A program made the position numbers and the translations under genes. Shown piece by piece: positions 19,475-28,953 of a stretch of DNA of 64,000 nt (position 1 is the first letter of the stretch; the number at the start of each line of letters is the position of its first letter). Below the pieces are notes generated by a model, which was given only the letters and a program-made list of their open reading frames with translations, was not told the origin of the DNA and did no database searches. Origin of the DNA: Rhodospirillales bacterium (GTDB lineage: Bacteria; Pseudomonadota; Alphaproteobacteria; Rhodospirillales; JAPHRK01); NCBI GenBank assembly GCA_026196105.1, contig JAPHRK010000009.1, positions 108,679-172,678 on the forward strand. Reading direction: 5' to 3'.

Positions 19475-21256
19475 ATGTGTGGGATTTGCGGTGTCTTTGA
19501 TATGAGCAGTGACAAATCCGTTTCACGGGCTGTGCTCGGGAAGATGAATGAGACGTTATCTCATCGTGGTCCGGATGACAGTGGTCTCTATCTCGACCGC
19601 TCCATTGGCCTTGGGCACCGCCGTCTATCTGTAATTGATCCTGGCAATGGTCAGCAGCCATTCAGCAATCATGACGGTACGGTATGGCTTTCTTACAACG
19701 GTGAGATTTACAATCACGTTGAATTGAGACAGGAGCTTGTGAAAAAAGGGCACCGCTTTGTCACTAACTGTGACACCGAAGTAATCGTGCACGCCTATGA
19801 GGAATACGGCCGAGAATGCGTGTCGAAATTCAATGGGATGTTTTCCTTCGCGTTATGGGACAAAAAAAAGAACTCTCTCTTTATTGCGAGGGACCGTTTG
19901 GGCATTAAGCCGCTTTATTTTGGGGTTTATGGTTCTGATTTTATATTTGCCTCAGAGATTAAGGCCATTTTGGAGCATCCGGCGGTAAGTGCTGAAGTCG
20001 AACTCGCTGCTATTCCAGAATATATTTTATGTACCTCGCTCCTTAATTCAAAGACGATGTTTAAAAATATCCATTCCGTGCCGCCTGGTAATACAATGGT
20101 GATCGCAAACGGTGATATCAAAAAACATTGTTACTGGTCGATGGAGCATAGTAGTGCTGGCCAACGAAATACTTCATTTGATGTCTGTTGTGAAGAAGTC
20201 CAAGCCCTTCTGGATTCTTCTATCAAAATGAGAGTTCGGAGCGATGTGCCTTTCGGGACATTATTGAGTGGGGGATTGGACTCAAGCCTCGTGTCAGCCA
20301 TGGCAACAAGGCATATTGACGGCCCTCTCAAGACTTTTTCGATGGGATATCATAAAAATAAGGAGCTGAGGCCCGAAGGCACGGATGCCTACTACGCAGC
20401 TCAGGTGGCAAGCGCTTATGACACTGATCATATGGAATTGCTGTTTCAATCCGAAGATTATTTCGACGTAATGAAGAGCGTGACATGGCATGTTGAGAAA
20501 CCTGTTGATCTGACCTCTCCCTCTCTATTCCTCCTATATAAAGGGGTGAAGCCAAATGTGACTGTTGTGACGTCGGGTGAGGGGGCAGATGAACTATTTG
20601 CGGGCTATGATTTCTTTCTTAACAATAATCAGGCAGAGCAATTGAGTGAATTTCCGTGGGCTCCTTACCTAGCTGAAGTTTCTACCCTTCTGGACCCCGC
20701 AATAGAAAAGGAAACAGGATATCAAGAGACGGTTAGTACGACCCTGAACAAAGAGATGAATGCTCTTGAGAGCGATGACGGACTCAATAAGCAGCTCTAT
20801 CTGTTCATGAAATATTATCTGGTTGATATGCTGGAGCGTCTGGACAAAACGAGTATGGCTTGGGGTGTTGAATCTCGGGTTCCTTTCCTAGATCACAGAT
20901 TGGTTGAATACGTAGTCAACATGCCTTCCTCATATAAATCAAAGGCAAGTGACTCAAAGATCCTTCTCAAAAATATCGCAACTGACATGCTGCCAAAAGG
21001 TGTTGTAAACAGAAAAAAACGACCTGTTCCAATCCCGGTCGATCCGATGACACTGCTCAAACAACGAAATAGGGCCAACGAATTGGTACAATCCGGAGAC
21101 TCAGCGATTGGGGGGTACTTTGATAAAAAGAACGTGGATAACTTTTTCAAAAAAAAGGCGCAGTATGCCTCGACCGATGATCTCGCTATTTACAGGACAT
21201 CACACACGTTGATTGCCCTTGATCACTGGCATAGAGCGTTCGGGGTTGCGGCATGA
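19475..21256 (+). CDS. asnB: Glutamine-hydrolysing asparagine synthetase family protein
   Basis: Start at second Met gives MCGICGVFD with N-terminal Cys nucleophile; LLSGGLDSSLVSAMA; RLDKTSMAWGVESRVPFLDHRLVE. Confidence 0.92.
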   Translation: MCGICGVFDMSSDKSVSRAVLGKMNETLSHRGPDDSGLYLDRSIGLGHRRLSVIDPGNGQQPFSNHDGTVWLSYNGEIYNHVELRQELVKKGHRFVTNCDTEVIVHAYEEYGRECVSKFNGMFSFALWDKKKNSLFIARDRLGIKPLYFGVYGSDFIFASEIKAILEHPAVSAEVELAAIPEYILCTSLLNSKTMFKNIHSVPPGNTMVIANGDIKKHCYWSMEHSSAGQRNTSFDVCCEEVQALLDSSIKMRVRSDVPFGTLLSGGLDSSLVSAMATRHIDGPLKTFSMGYHKNKELRPEGTDAYYAAQVASAYDTDHMELLFQSEDYFDVMKSVTWHVEKPVDLTSPSLFLLYKGVKPNVTVVTSGEGADELFAGYDFFLNNNQAEQLSEFPWAPYLAEVSTLLDPAIEKETGYQETVSTTLNKEMNALESDDGLNKQLYLFMKYYLVDMLERLDKTSMAWGVESRVPFLDHRLVEYVVNMPSSYKSKASDSKILLKNIATDMLPKGVVNRKKRPVPIPVDPMTLLKQRNRANELVQSGDSAIGGYFDKKNVDNFFKKKAQYASTDDLAIYRTSHTLIALDHWHRAFGVAA

Positions 21257-22419
21257 TTGATTATGATGACCGCCTAATTTCGAATGGTAGAGATTTTGTC
21301 AAAAGGGTTATCGCACCGATCGCGAGTGAGATGGACGAAAAGGAAGAATTCCCCTTTGATGCATTCCGGCAAATGGGGGAGTTTGGATTGTTTGGGGTAC
21401 CCTATCCAGAACAATATGGCGGGATGGGTCTCGATTATATGTCCTTCACCGGACTTATCCGCGAGATTGCCAAGGTTTGTGCCTCAACGGCTATGACAGC
21501 TTTGTCCCATGCGACATTGACATGTGGTCCAATATTTACCCATGGGGGGGAGCAACTCAAAGAGAGGTTCCTTTTACCACTTATAAGCGGTGAGAAAATC
21601 GGCTCTTTTGCAATGACTGAAGCGGAGAGCGGATCAGATGTTTCATCGATTGGCACGCGCGCTAAGTTGTCGGGAGATGACTACATCCTCAACGGTTCCA
21701 AGATGTATATCACAAACGCTAATGTGGCCGATGTCGCCGTTGTTGTTGCAAGTACCTCTCCCCAGGCGGGTTTGTTGGGACTAAGCCTGTTTGTTGTTGA
21801 GAAAGGGATGCCGGGTTTTTCAGCAACCGGACGTCGGGAACGAAAACTCGGCATGCGAGCCTCCGATACGGGTGAACTAGTTTTTAATGATGTACGTGTC
21901 CCCAAAGAGAATCTGATTGGCGGCAAGAACAGAGGCTTCAAGGTTCTGCAGCAAACACTGGCGACAGCTAGGTTGGGTATGGCAGCTATTGCTATCGGCA
22001 TATCTGAAGGTGCCAGGGATTTTTCTATCGATTATGCCATGCAAAGAAAGCAGCAAGGAAAACCTCTACACCGCTTTCAAATGATCAAGAGCATGTTGGC
22101 AGATATGGAAATGAAAATCAGTGCTGCGGACTTGCTCTTGAAAAAGAGTGTGTGGCTACGTGATCAAGGAAAGAATTTTACAAAAGAAGCTGCTGAAGCA
22201 AAGCTGTTTGCTTCTGAAATGGCAGTGGAAATTACCAAAGATGCGATTCAGATTCACGGTGCTTATGGGTATTGCAGGGATTTGCCGATTGAACGGTTTT
22301 TCAGAGATGCCAAGCTGACAGAAATCGGAGACGGAACCTCTGAAATCCAGCGATTGATTATTGCTGATGAGATGATCAAAGCACGATCCCATTCCCGAAA
22401 TAATGCACTGGCTTTGTAA
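21253..22419 (+). CDS. Acyl-CoA dehydrogenase family flavoprotein
   Basis: FAMTEAESGSDVSS, ITNANVADV, KLGMRASDTGELVFNDVRVPKENL, IGDGTSEIQRLIIADEM. Confidence 0.95.
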   Translation: MIDYDDRLISNGRDFVKRVIAPIASEMDEKEEFPFDAFRQMGEFGLFGVPYPEQYGGMGLDYMSFTGLIREIAKVCASTAMTALSHATLTCGPIFTHGGEQLKERFLLPLISGEKIGSFAMTEAESGSDVSSIGTRAKLSGDDYILNGSKMYITNANVADVAVVVASTSPQAGLLGLSLFVVEKGMPGFSATGRRERKLGMRASDTGELVFNDVRVPKENLIGGKNRGFKVLQQTLATARLGMAAIAIGISEGARDFSIDYAMQRKQQGKPLHRFQMIKSMLADMEMKISAADLLLKKSVWLRDQGKNFTKEAAEAKLFASEMAVEITKDAIQIHGAYGYCRDLPIERFFRDAKLTEIGDGTSEIQRLIIADEMIKARSHSRNNALAL

Positions 22420-22435
22420 GAGGAGATAGATCTTT

Positions 22436-25400
22436 ATGCGGCAGGAAACGGACACCCAAAAAACAACATATCCCGAAATAAAACCTAGTGGGAATAAACA
22501 GTTCTCACCTCTTTCATTTCAGCAGGAGCGGGTTCTTTATCTACACAAGCTGTCATCGGAAGGGGCGTTGTGGAACCGAATTTCCTGCAAAAAAATGCTA
22601 GGGGATATAGATATTCCGTCCTTGAAAAAGGTGATTGAAGCCCTCATTGAAAGACATACCGTTCTTAAAACCAAAGTAAGTATTGTTGGCGGAGAACCTC
22701 GTCAGTCGCAGCACGAGAGGCTTGAAGGGGCATTCCAGTATATTGATATTTCCGCTCAACCTGAGGCCGATTTGGAAGAGAAGGCTAGAGCGATATTGAA
22801 TCGTGAATACCAGGAGTTGTTACCTCTGGAGAATGGTGAACTTTTTAAAGCCATACTTGTGCAATGCAGTGAGACTGAGACATGGCTGATTCTTAAGTTA
22901 CATCACATTATTTCAGATGCGACGACATTCCGGATTTTATGGGATGATCTAAAATTATTGTATAATTCTCAGTCTGGTGAAGCTGAAACGCTACCGCCAC
23001 TCGATATCGAATACTCTGACTACTCCTATTGGCTTAGAAAACAATTCGGAGAAGAAAACACGAAAGAACAGGAAGCCTACTGGCTTGACCAGTTTAGTGG
23101 TGAGATTCCGAGGTTAGATTTACCAACAGATTTCTCAGAACCGCCAAATTTGACGTTTAAAGGGGCTGTAGAAAAGCAACTGCTCCCGAAGGAACTAATA
23201 AAACGTCTTCAGTCATTTAGCTTTAAAAAGAGGGTAATCCCCTTTTCGACAATGCTGAGTGCCTATTATTTACTGCTGCATAATTATTGTCACCAAGACG
23301 ATATCGTTATTGGTTCGGTGTTTTTAGGCCGCCATTACAATCCACAGGTCAAACGTCTGGCAGGTTTTTTTGCAAACACCGTCGCACTACGGGCTCAACT
23401 TGAGAAAACTCAAACGGTCGAAGAGTTTGTCAAATATGTGCATACCAAGGTTACCGCTGCACATGAAATGCAGGATTACCCTCTGGAGAGGCTTGTAGAT
23501 AAACTCGATCTGGATCGGGAACATCAACGAAATCCTCTTTTCCGCGCATTGTTTAACATGGTTACTGGGCATGAGGAGAAGCATACATTTAAGGGGATAC
23601 AGCAGGAAGGATGGTTAGAACCTGAAATTAGTGCCACGCAAGTAGATTTTTTCCTTGATTTTCATATGAATGCTGAAGAGTCGGATCTGCGCATTGAGTA
23701 CAACGCCGATATCTTTTCCAAGGCGACAATCCAGCGCATGTTGCGCCATTACATCGTCATCGTCGAAAAAATAATGGACTCTCCGAATACAAATATTGGG
23801 GAGTTGGGCATGCTTAATGAAGTTGAGAAGCAGAAAGTTTTATCCTTTAGTGAGGGCGAAACAGTTTCTTGGAATTTCGACCAAGGCGTGGTTGGACTGT
23901 TGGAAGAACGTGCCGAGCAAACACCAGAGCAGACGGCACTGTTATTTGCTGATCAGATGATGAGCAATGGCCAATTTAATAAGAAAGTAAATCAACTGGC
24001 TGCGACGCTGATCGATACCGGAGTTGCCGACACTGATATCGTAGCGATCATGGTAGACCGGTCTCCTGAAATGATGATTGGCTTGTTTGCCATTTTGAAA
24101 GTGGGGGCCGCTTACCTGCCCATCGACCCTACATTTCCTCAGCAACGTATAGAATACATTTTGCAAGATAGTGGCGCTAAATGTCTGCTTTCCCAGGAAG
24201 ACGCCGGGCAAACCTTAGAACAGAGTGATACGGACCTTTCCCTCAAGTACATTCCAATTGATCAAGAGAGTTCATATAGCGGGAATGGAAATAATATAGG
24301 CAAGCGGCTGGATGGTTCGAACCCAGCCTATGTGATCTATACCTCGGGATCGACAGGTAAACCAAAGGGCGTCATTGTTGAACACAGTGCTCTAATGAAT
24401 ACCCTGCAGTTTATGGAAGCCAAGTATCCATTAACTGAAAAGACGATCCTGCTAAAAACGAATTTCACATTCGATGTTTCCTGCACAGAGTTGTTTGGCT
24501 GGCTATATGATAGTGGGCGGCTTGCCCTACTAGATAAAGGGGCTGAAAAGGACCCGTCCAGCCTAATAGGGGCGATAGGTAAATTTGGGGCTACTCATAT
24601 TGATTTTGTACCCTCAATGCTGGATGCCTTTTTGGCCGGATTGAAGGAAAATGACATTCCGACAATTGAAAAGCTAGAATATGTTTTTGTGGCAGGTGAG
24701 GCTCTTAAGCCAGATTTAGTCAACCGCTTCTATAGGATGATTAACACTGTAAAGCTTGAAAATTTGTATGGCCCTACAGAAGCCGCGATCTATGCGACAT
24801 GGTACCCCTTACCGCGAAAAGAAGAGCTAAAACAGGTTTCCATCGGCAAACCGCTAACCAATACGAGGTCATATGTTCTTGATGAAAATCTAGAGTTATT
24901 GCCGGTCGGTGTGGTTGGGGAACTCTGCCTGTCAGGTGCAGGACTTGCTCGGGGGTATATGAACAACCCTGAGTTAACGGATGAAAAATTTTGCCGTAAT
25001 CCACATTGGGAAGGCGAAAGGATTTATAGAACAGGTGATTTAGCGAAGTGGGATGATGAGGGGTTGATACAATTCCTCGGCAGAGGAGATGGCCAACTCA
25101 AGATAAGGGGCTTTCGGGTTGAAATTGGGGAAGTTGAAAGGAAACTTCTTGGATGCCGCGATATTGCTGAAGCGGTGGTGACCACAAGGGCTGATCAATT
25201 TGGACAGGTAGGTCTTGTCGCCTATGTCACCACTAAACAAGGACAAAAATTGTCAACGGTGGATATTCGTAAGGAACTGGCTGCTTGGTTACCTTGTTAC
25301 ATGATTCCAGATTTTATTAAGGACCTAGAGGAATTGCCTAGGTTGCCTAGTGGCAAGATTAACATCCACGCTCTCCTGGAACTCGAATGGAGCAACGCTC

Positions 25401-25747
25401 CCTCAACAGAGACACAAGTTGCAGCAACAGAGCTAGAGCAGATTGTTATCGGGATAGCTGAAAAATTGCTCAATACCTCCGATCTTGATCCGGATAGCAA
25501 TTTTTTCCAATTGGGGGGGAACTCATTGTTGACCCTTCGTTTTATTGCCGCGCTTGATGAAACTTTGGGCACAAGTTTGTCGGTTATGGATTTTCTTGAG
25601 TTGCCGACAATTTCTGAAATAGCAAAACTCATTGAGAATTCGGATTCATATGTAGAAGTGTCCTCAGAAGTGGTGCTTAAAAGAAAAGAGGGTATCGTTG
25701 GTGCAAATAAAGTTGTCCAGGACAACTTCGAAGGCGCAAAAATATGA
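22436..25747 (+). CDS. Non-ribosomal peptide synthetase, module 1 (C-A-T)
   Basis: C domain HHIISDA; A domain VIYTSGSTGKPKGVIVEH, LYGPTEA, YRTGDLAKW, SGKINIH; T domain FFQLGGNSLLTLRF. Confidence 0.96.
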   Translation: MRQETDTQKTTYPEIKPSGNKQFSPLSFQQERVLYLHKLSSEGALWNRISCKKMLGDIDIPSLKKVIEALIERHTVLKTKVSIVGGEPRQSQHERLEGAFQYIDISAQPEADLEEKARAILNREYQELLPLENGELFKAILVQCSETETWLILKLHHIISDATTFRILWDDLKLLYNSQSGEAETLPPLDIEYSDYSYWLRKQFGEENTKEQEAYWLDQFSGEIPRLDLPTDFSEPPNLTFKGAVEKQLLPKELIKRLQSFSFKKRVIPFSTMLSAYYLLLHNYCHQDDIVIGSVFLGRHYNPQVKRLAGFFANTVALRAQLEKTQTVEEFVKYVHTKVTAAHEMQDYPLERLVDKLDLDREHQRNPLFRALFNMVTGHEEKHTFKGIQQEGWLEPEISATQVDFFLDFHMNAEESDLRIEYNADIFSKATIQRMLRHYIVIVEKIMDSPNTNIGELGMLNEVEKQKVLSFSEGETVSWNFDQGVVGLLEERAEQTPEQTALLFADQMMSNGQFNKKVNQLAATLIDTGVADTDIVAIMVDRSPEMMIGLFAILKVGAAYLPIDPTFPQQRIEYILQDSGAKCLLSQEDAGQTLEQSDTDLSLKYIPIDQESSYSGNGNNIGKRLDGSNPAYVIYTSGSTGKPKGVIVEHSALMNTLQFMEAKYPLTEKTILLKTNFTFDVSCTELFGWLYDSGRLALLDKGAEKDPSSLIGAIGKFGATHIDFVPSMLDAFLAGLKENDIPTIEKLEYVFVAGEALKPDLVNRFYRMINTVKLENLYGPTEAAIYATWYPLPRKEELKQVSIGKPLTNTRSYVLDENLELLPVGVVGELCLSGAGLARGYMNNPELTDEKFCRNPHWEGERIYRTGDLAKWDDEGLIQFLGRGDGQLKIRGFRVEIGEVERKLLGCRDIAEAVVTTRADQFGQVGLVAYVTTKQGQKLSTVDIRKELAAWLPCYMIPDFIKDLEELPRLPSGKINIHALLELEWSNAPSTETQVAATELEQIVIGIAEKLLNTSDLDPDSNFFQLGGNSLLTLRFIAALDETLGTSLSVMDFLELPTISEIAKLIENSDSYVEVSSEVVLKRKEGIVGANKVVQDNFEGAKI

Positions 25748-28700
25748 CTGCGGTCAGCATTCGAACATATCCGCGGATACCGTCAAATGTAGAGGAAACT
25801 TGTTACCCGCTGACTTTCCAACAGGAAAGGGTGATCTATTTTTGTGAACTCGATCCAGATAGTTCCATATGGGACATCAATACTTGCAAACGCCTGACGG
25901 GAAAACTGGATATTAACAAATTGGGTAAGGCCGTTGAGCGGTTGGTCGGCGGTCACCAGATTTTAAAAACGAGGATATTTAAAACTGATGGTGACCCCAA
26001 GCAATCGTTTGATCAGGATACAAGCGAGGCGTTTCGTCATATCGATATGACGAATGAAGCAGCGCAAAATGTTGAAAACGCTCTGTCATTACGAATTACA
26101 GAAATATGCCAAAAACCAATTTCCAAATGGACCTTTGATGATCTGCTTTTTGAAGTTGTCGCGTTCACCCTTACTCCGGTAAATCACGTCCTCCTTTTCC
26201 GTATCCACCATATCATTTCCGATGCGGCTTCTGTCGATGTCTTGTGGCGTGACCTTGCCGATATCTACAACCAATTAGTTTCCGGAGCTAAAGGGGAATT
26301 GCCTCCGAAAACTCTGAAGTATTCGGATTATGCAATATGGCAGCGTCGTCAATTTGATGTAGAGCAAACGCGTGAGCAAGAAGAATACTGGCTTGCTCAA
26401 TTTTCAGACGAAGTTCCTGCCCTCGATTTGCCAACAGATTTTTCCTCATCGGCAGAGCTTTCTTTCAAAGGCGGGCTTGAAATTGTTGAGATGCCCAAGG
26501 AATTGATTGAAAAGCTTCAGGTACTCAGTTGGAAAAAGAGAGTACTGCTGTTTTCCAGTCTTTTTTCAGCTTATTTCGTGCTTCTCCAAAAATTCTGTCA
26601 ACAAGAGGATATCACGGTCGGCGCGTTGTTTTCCGGGCGCCATTATAGTCCTGACCTCCAGGAAGTGGTCGGGTTCTTTGTGAATATGGCTGCTGTGCGG
26701 GTCAATGTCGGTTGGGATTGCACGTTTGATCAACTCGTGGAGCAGGTTCATGAGAAAGTTGAGATGGCGTATTCCATGCAGGATTACCCATTCGAGCGCC
26801 TTGTGCAAAAATTGGCACCCAATAGAGATGATGGCAGGATGCCCTTGGTTCGAACAATGTTCAACGTGGTGTCGAATGCTGATGATGAATGCATGTTCGC
26901 TGGAATGGAGAAGGAGAGTTGGGTCGATGTTGCGACACAGACAAACGCAGTTCAGGTTGATCTAATTTTTGATATCCATTGGGGGGCTAAAGGTGCTGAA
27001 ATCAGGATTGAGCATAATACGGATATCTTCAAAACAAGTACAGTTTCTCGGCTGGCGGAACATTACATCACGCTTCTTGAACAACTAGGTTCAGGTTGGG
27101 ACGTTGGATTGAGTGAACTTGAACTTGTGACTGATGAAGAGAAACAACAACTCATTGAGGGTGTAAACCCAGAAAGCGTTCCCTATGCACACGATAAATG
27201 TGTCCACGAGTTGTTCGAAGAACAAGCTAACAAAAGGCCGGAAGATATCGCCATTGTGGATGGTGATTGCATCTATACATATGAAGAGGCGAACAAAAAA
27301 ACTAACCGCTTAGCCAGGGTTCTAAGAGGTATGGGGGTCGTGCCTGACAGCATCGTCGCCATTATCGGTGAACGAACAGCTGATATGGTTCTAGGGCAGC
27401 TCGGGATTTTGAAAGCTGGCGGAGCCTATTTGCCGATTGTTGCCAATAGTCCTAAAAAACGTATTCATGAAATGTTGCGTGATGCCGCTCCGCGAGTATT
27501 GATCCTTCCCGATAGTTTTGATGACGATATCGAATTTGACGGGCCAGTGCTTAGGCTTGGTGATGCCGTTGTGAATGAGGCTGATGAGGCCAACCTTGCC
27601 AACTTGACCGGACCTTCAAATCTCGCCTACGTCCTTTATACATCTGGGTCTACTGGGGTACCTAAAGGGGTTATGGTGGAGCAGCGTAGTGTTGTCAATT
27701 TAGCGATAAATGCGGAATATGTAGAGTTCCGTTCTGATGACCGAATACTACAAACCGGTGCTCCTGCATTTGATGCAACGACATTTGAGGTATGGGGTGC
27801 TCTACTTAACGGCCTGCGGCTTTATGTCGTCGGTGAAGAGGTTCTGCTGGATGCAGAAGCATTAGGGAAATATCTGGAAGAAAACCAAATCAGTATCATG
27901 TTTATGACCCCGCCGTTGTTTCATCAGTCGGTTGAGGTCAACAACTCCCTGTTTAAATCTTTGAGGTATCTGATTGTTGGTGGGGATGTGCTGTCGGTGA
28001 AGCATGTTGAATTGGCAAGAAAAGCAAACCCCTCCCTTACAATTATTAACGGATATGGACCAACGGAAAATACAACATTTTCAACATGTTACACTGTTGT
28101 TGAAGCAGAGAAAAGAACGATCCCTATTGGCACGCCAATACCTAACTCAAGGGCCTATATCCTGGACAGGGAAATGAAACCTTCGCCGATTGGGGCCATA
28201 GGAGAACTCTATGTTGGTGGCGATGGTTTGGCACGTGGTTACCTAAACCGACCGGAGTTAACTAGGGAAAAATTTATTCCAGACCCCTTCTTGCCTGGAG
28301 AGAGGGTTTATAAGACGGGAGACCTGACACGACGGCGTCCTGATGGAAACATAGAGTTTATTGGTCGAGCTGATAATCAGGTCAAAATCAGAGGGTTCAG
28401 GATTGAATTAGGTGAGATTGAAAATCGATTACTTGACCATGAAAATATAAAAGAAGCGATTGCGACTTCGTCTACCGGGGAAGATGGAAACAAGTTTATT
28501 TGTGCTTATTATGTCGCCGGTTCGACGCTCACTAAAACAGAATTGCGCAAACATCTCGCAGATTTGCTGCCAGGTTATATGGTGCCGTCTTATTTTTGTC
28601 AGGTGGAGCAAATGCCTTTGACTGAGAGCGGAAAAATCGATCAGAAAATGCTCCCAGTGCCGCAGATGAACACGGGGCAGGAAAAGATACAAACCGATTG

Positions 28701-28953
28701 GGAGAGTGCCACAGAAACGAGCATTGCTCGTATATGGGAAGAATTGTTGGGAACATCGAATATCGGTGCACATGACAACTTCTTTGATGTGGGTGGTCAT
28801 TCCATGACTGCTAGCTGGCTGGCTCGTCGGCTAAGTATGGAATTCGGTGTAAAAGTATCACTTAGAACAATCTTTGATTCACCAACGGTTGCTGAATTGG
28901 CGACATTGGTCGGCAATGACGAGGGGAAAAGCGCAGAGAAGAGGGTTGTTTGA
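25744..28953 (+). CDS. Non-ribosomal peptide synthetase, module 2 (C-A-T)
   Basis: C domain HHIISDA; A domain VLYTSGSTGVPKGVMVEQ, GYGPTEN, YKTGDLTRR, SGKIDQK; T domain FFDVGGHSMTAS. Confidence 0.96.
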   Translation: MTAVSIRTYPRIPSNVEETCYPLTFQQERVIYFCELDPDSSIWDINTCKRLTGKLDINKLGKAVERLVGGHQILKTRIFKTDGDPKQSFDQDTSEAFRHIDMTNEAAQNVENALSLRITEICQKPISKWTFDDLLFEVVAFTLTPVNHVLLFRIHHIISDAASVDVLWRDLADIYNQLVSGAKGELPPKTLKYSDYAIWQRRQFDVEQTREQEEYWLAQFSDEVPALDLPTDFSSSAELSFKGGLEIVEMPKELIEKLQVLSWKKRVLLFSSLFSAYFVLLQKFCQQEDITVGALFSGRHYSPDLQEVVGFFVNMAAVRVNVGWDCTFDQLVEQVHEKVEMAYSMQDYPFERLVQKLAPNRDDGRMPLVRTMFNVVSNADDECMFAGMEKESWVDVATQTNAVQVDLIFDIHWGAKGAEIRIEHNTDIFKTSTVSRLAEHYITLLEQLGSGWDVGLSELELVTDEEKQQLIEGVNPESVPYAHDKCVHELFEEQANKRPEDIAIVDGDCIYTYEEANKKTNRLARVLRGMGVVPDSIVAIIGERTADMVLGQLGILKAGGAYLPIVANSPKKRIHEMLRDAAPRVLILPDSFDDDIEFDGPVLRLGDAVVNEADEANLANLTGPSNLAYVLYTSGSTGVPKGVMVEQRSVVNLAINAEYVEFRSDDRILQTGAPAFDATTFEVWGALLNGLRLYVVGEEVLLDAEALGKYLEENQISIMFMTPPLFHQSVEVNNSLFKSLRYLIVGGDVLSVKHVELARKANPSLTIINGYGPTENTTFSTCYTVVEAEKRTIPIGTPIPNSRAYILDREMKPSPIGAIGELYVGGDGLARGYLNRPELTREKFIPDPFLPGERVYKTGDLTRRRPDGNIEFIGRADNQVKIRGFRIELGEIENRLLDHENIKEAIATSSTGEDGNKFICAYYVAGSTLTKTELRKHLADLLPGYMVPSYFCQVEQMPLTESGKIDQKMLPVPQMNTGQEKIQTDWESATETSIARIWEELLGTSNIGAHDNFFDVGGHSMTASWLARRLSMEFGVKVSLRTIFDSPTVAELATLVGNDEGKSAEKRVV

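Noticed and set aside
18437-21256. Interpretation as exopolysaccharide/exosortase-associated sugar amidotransferase genes
   Set aside because: The two families occur there, but here they are translationally coupled to ACP, ACAD and NRPS genes and no glycosyltransferases are present.
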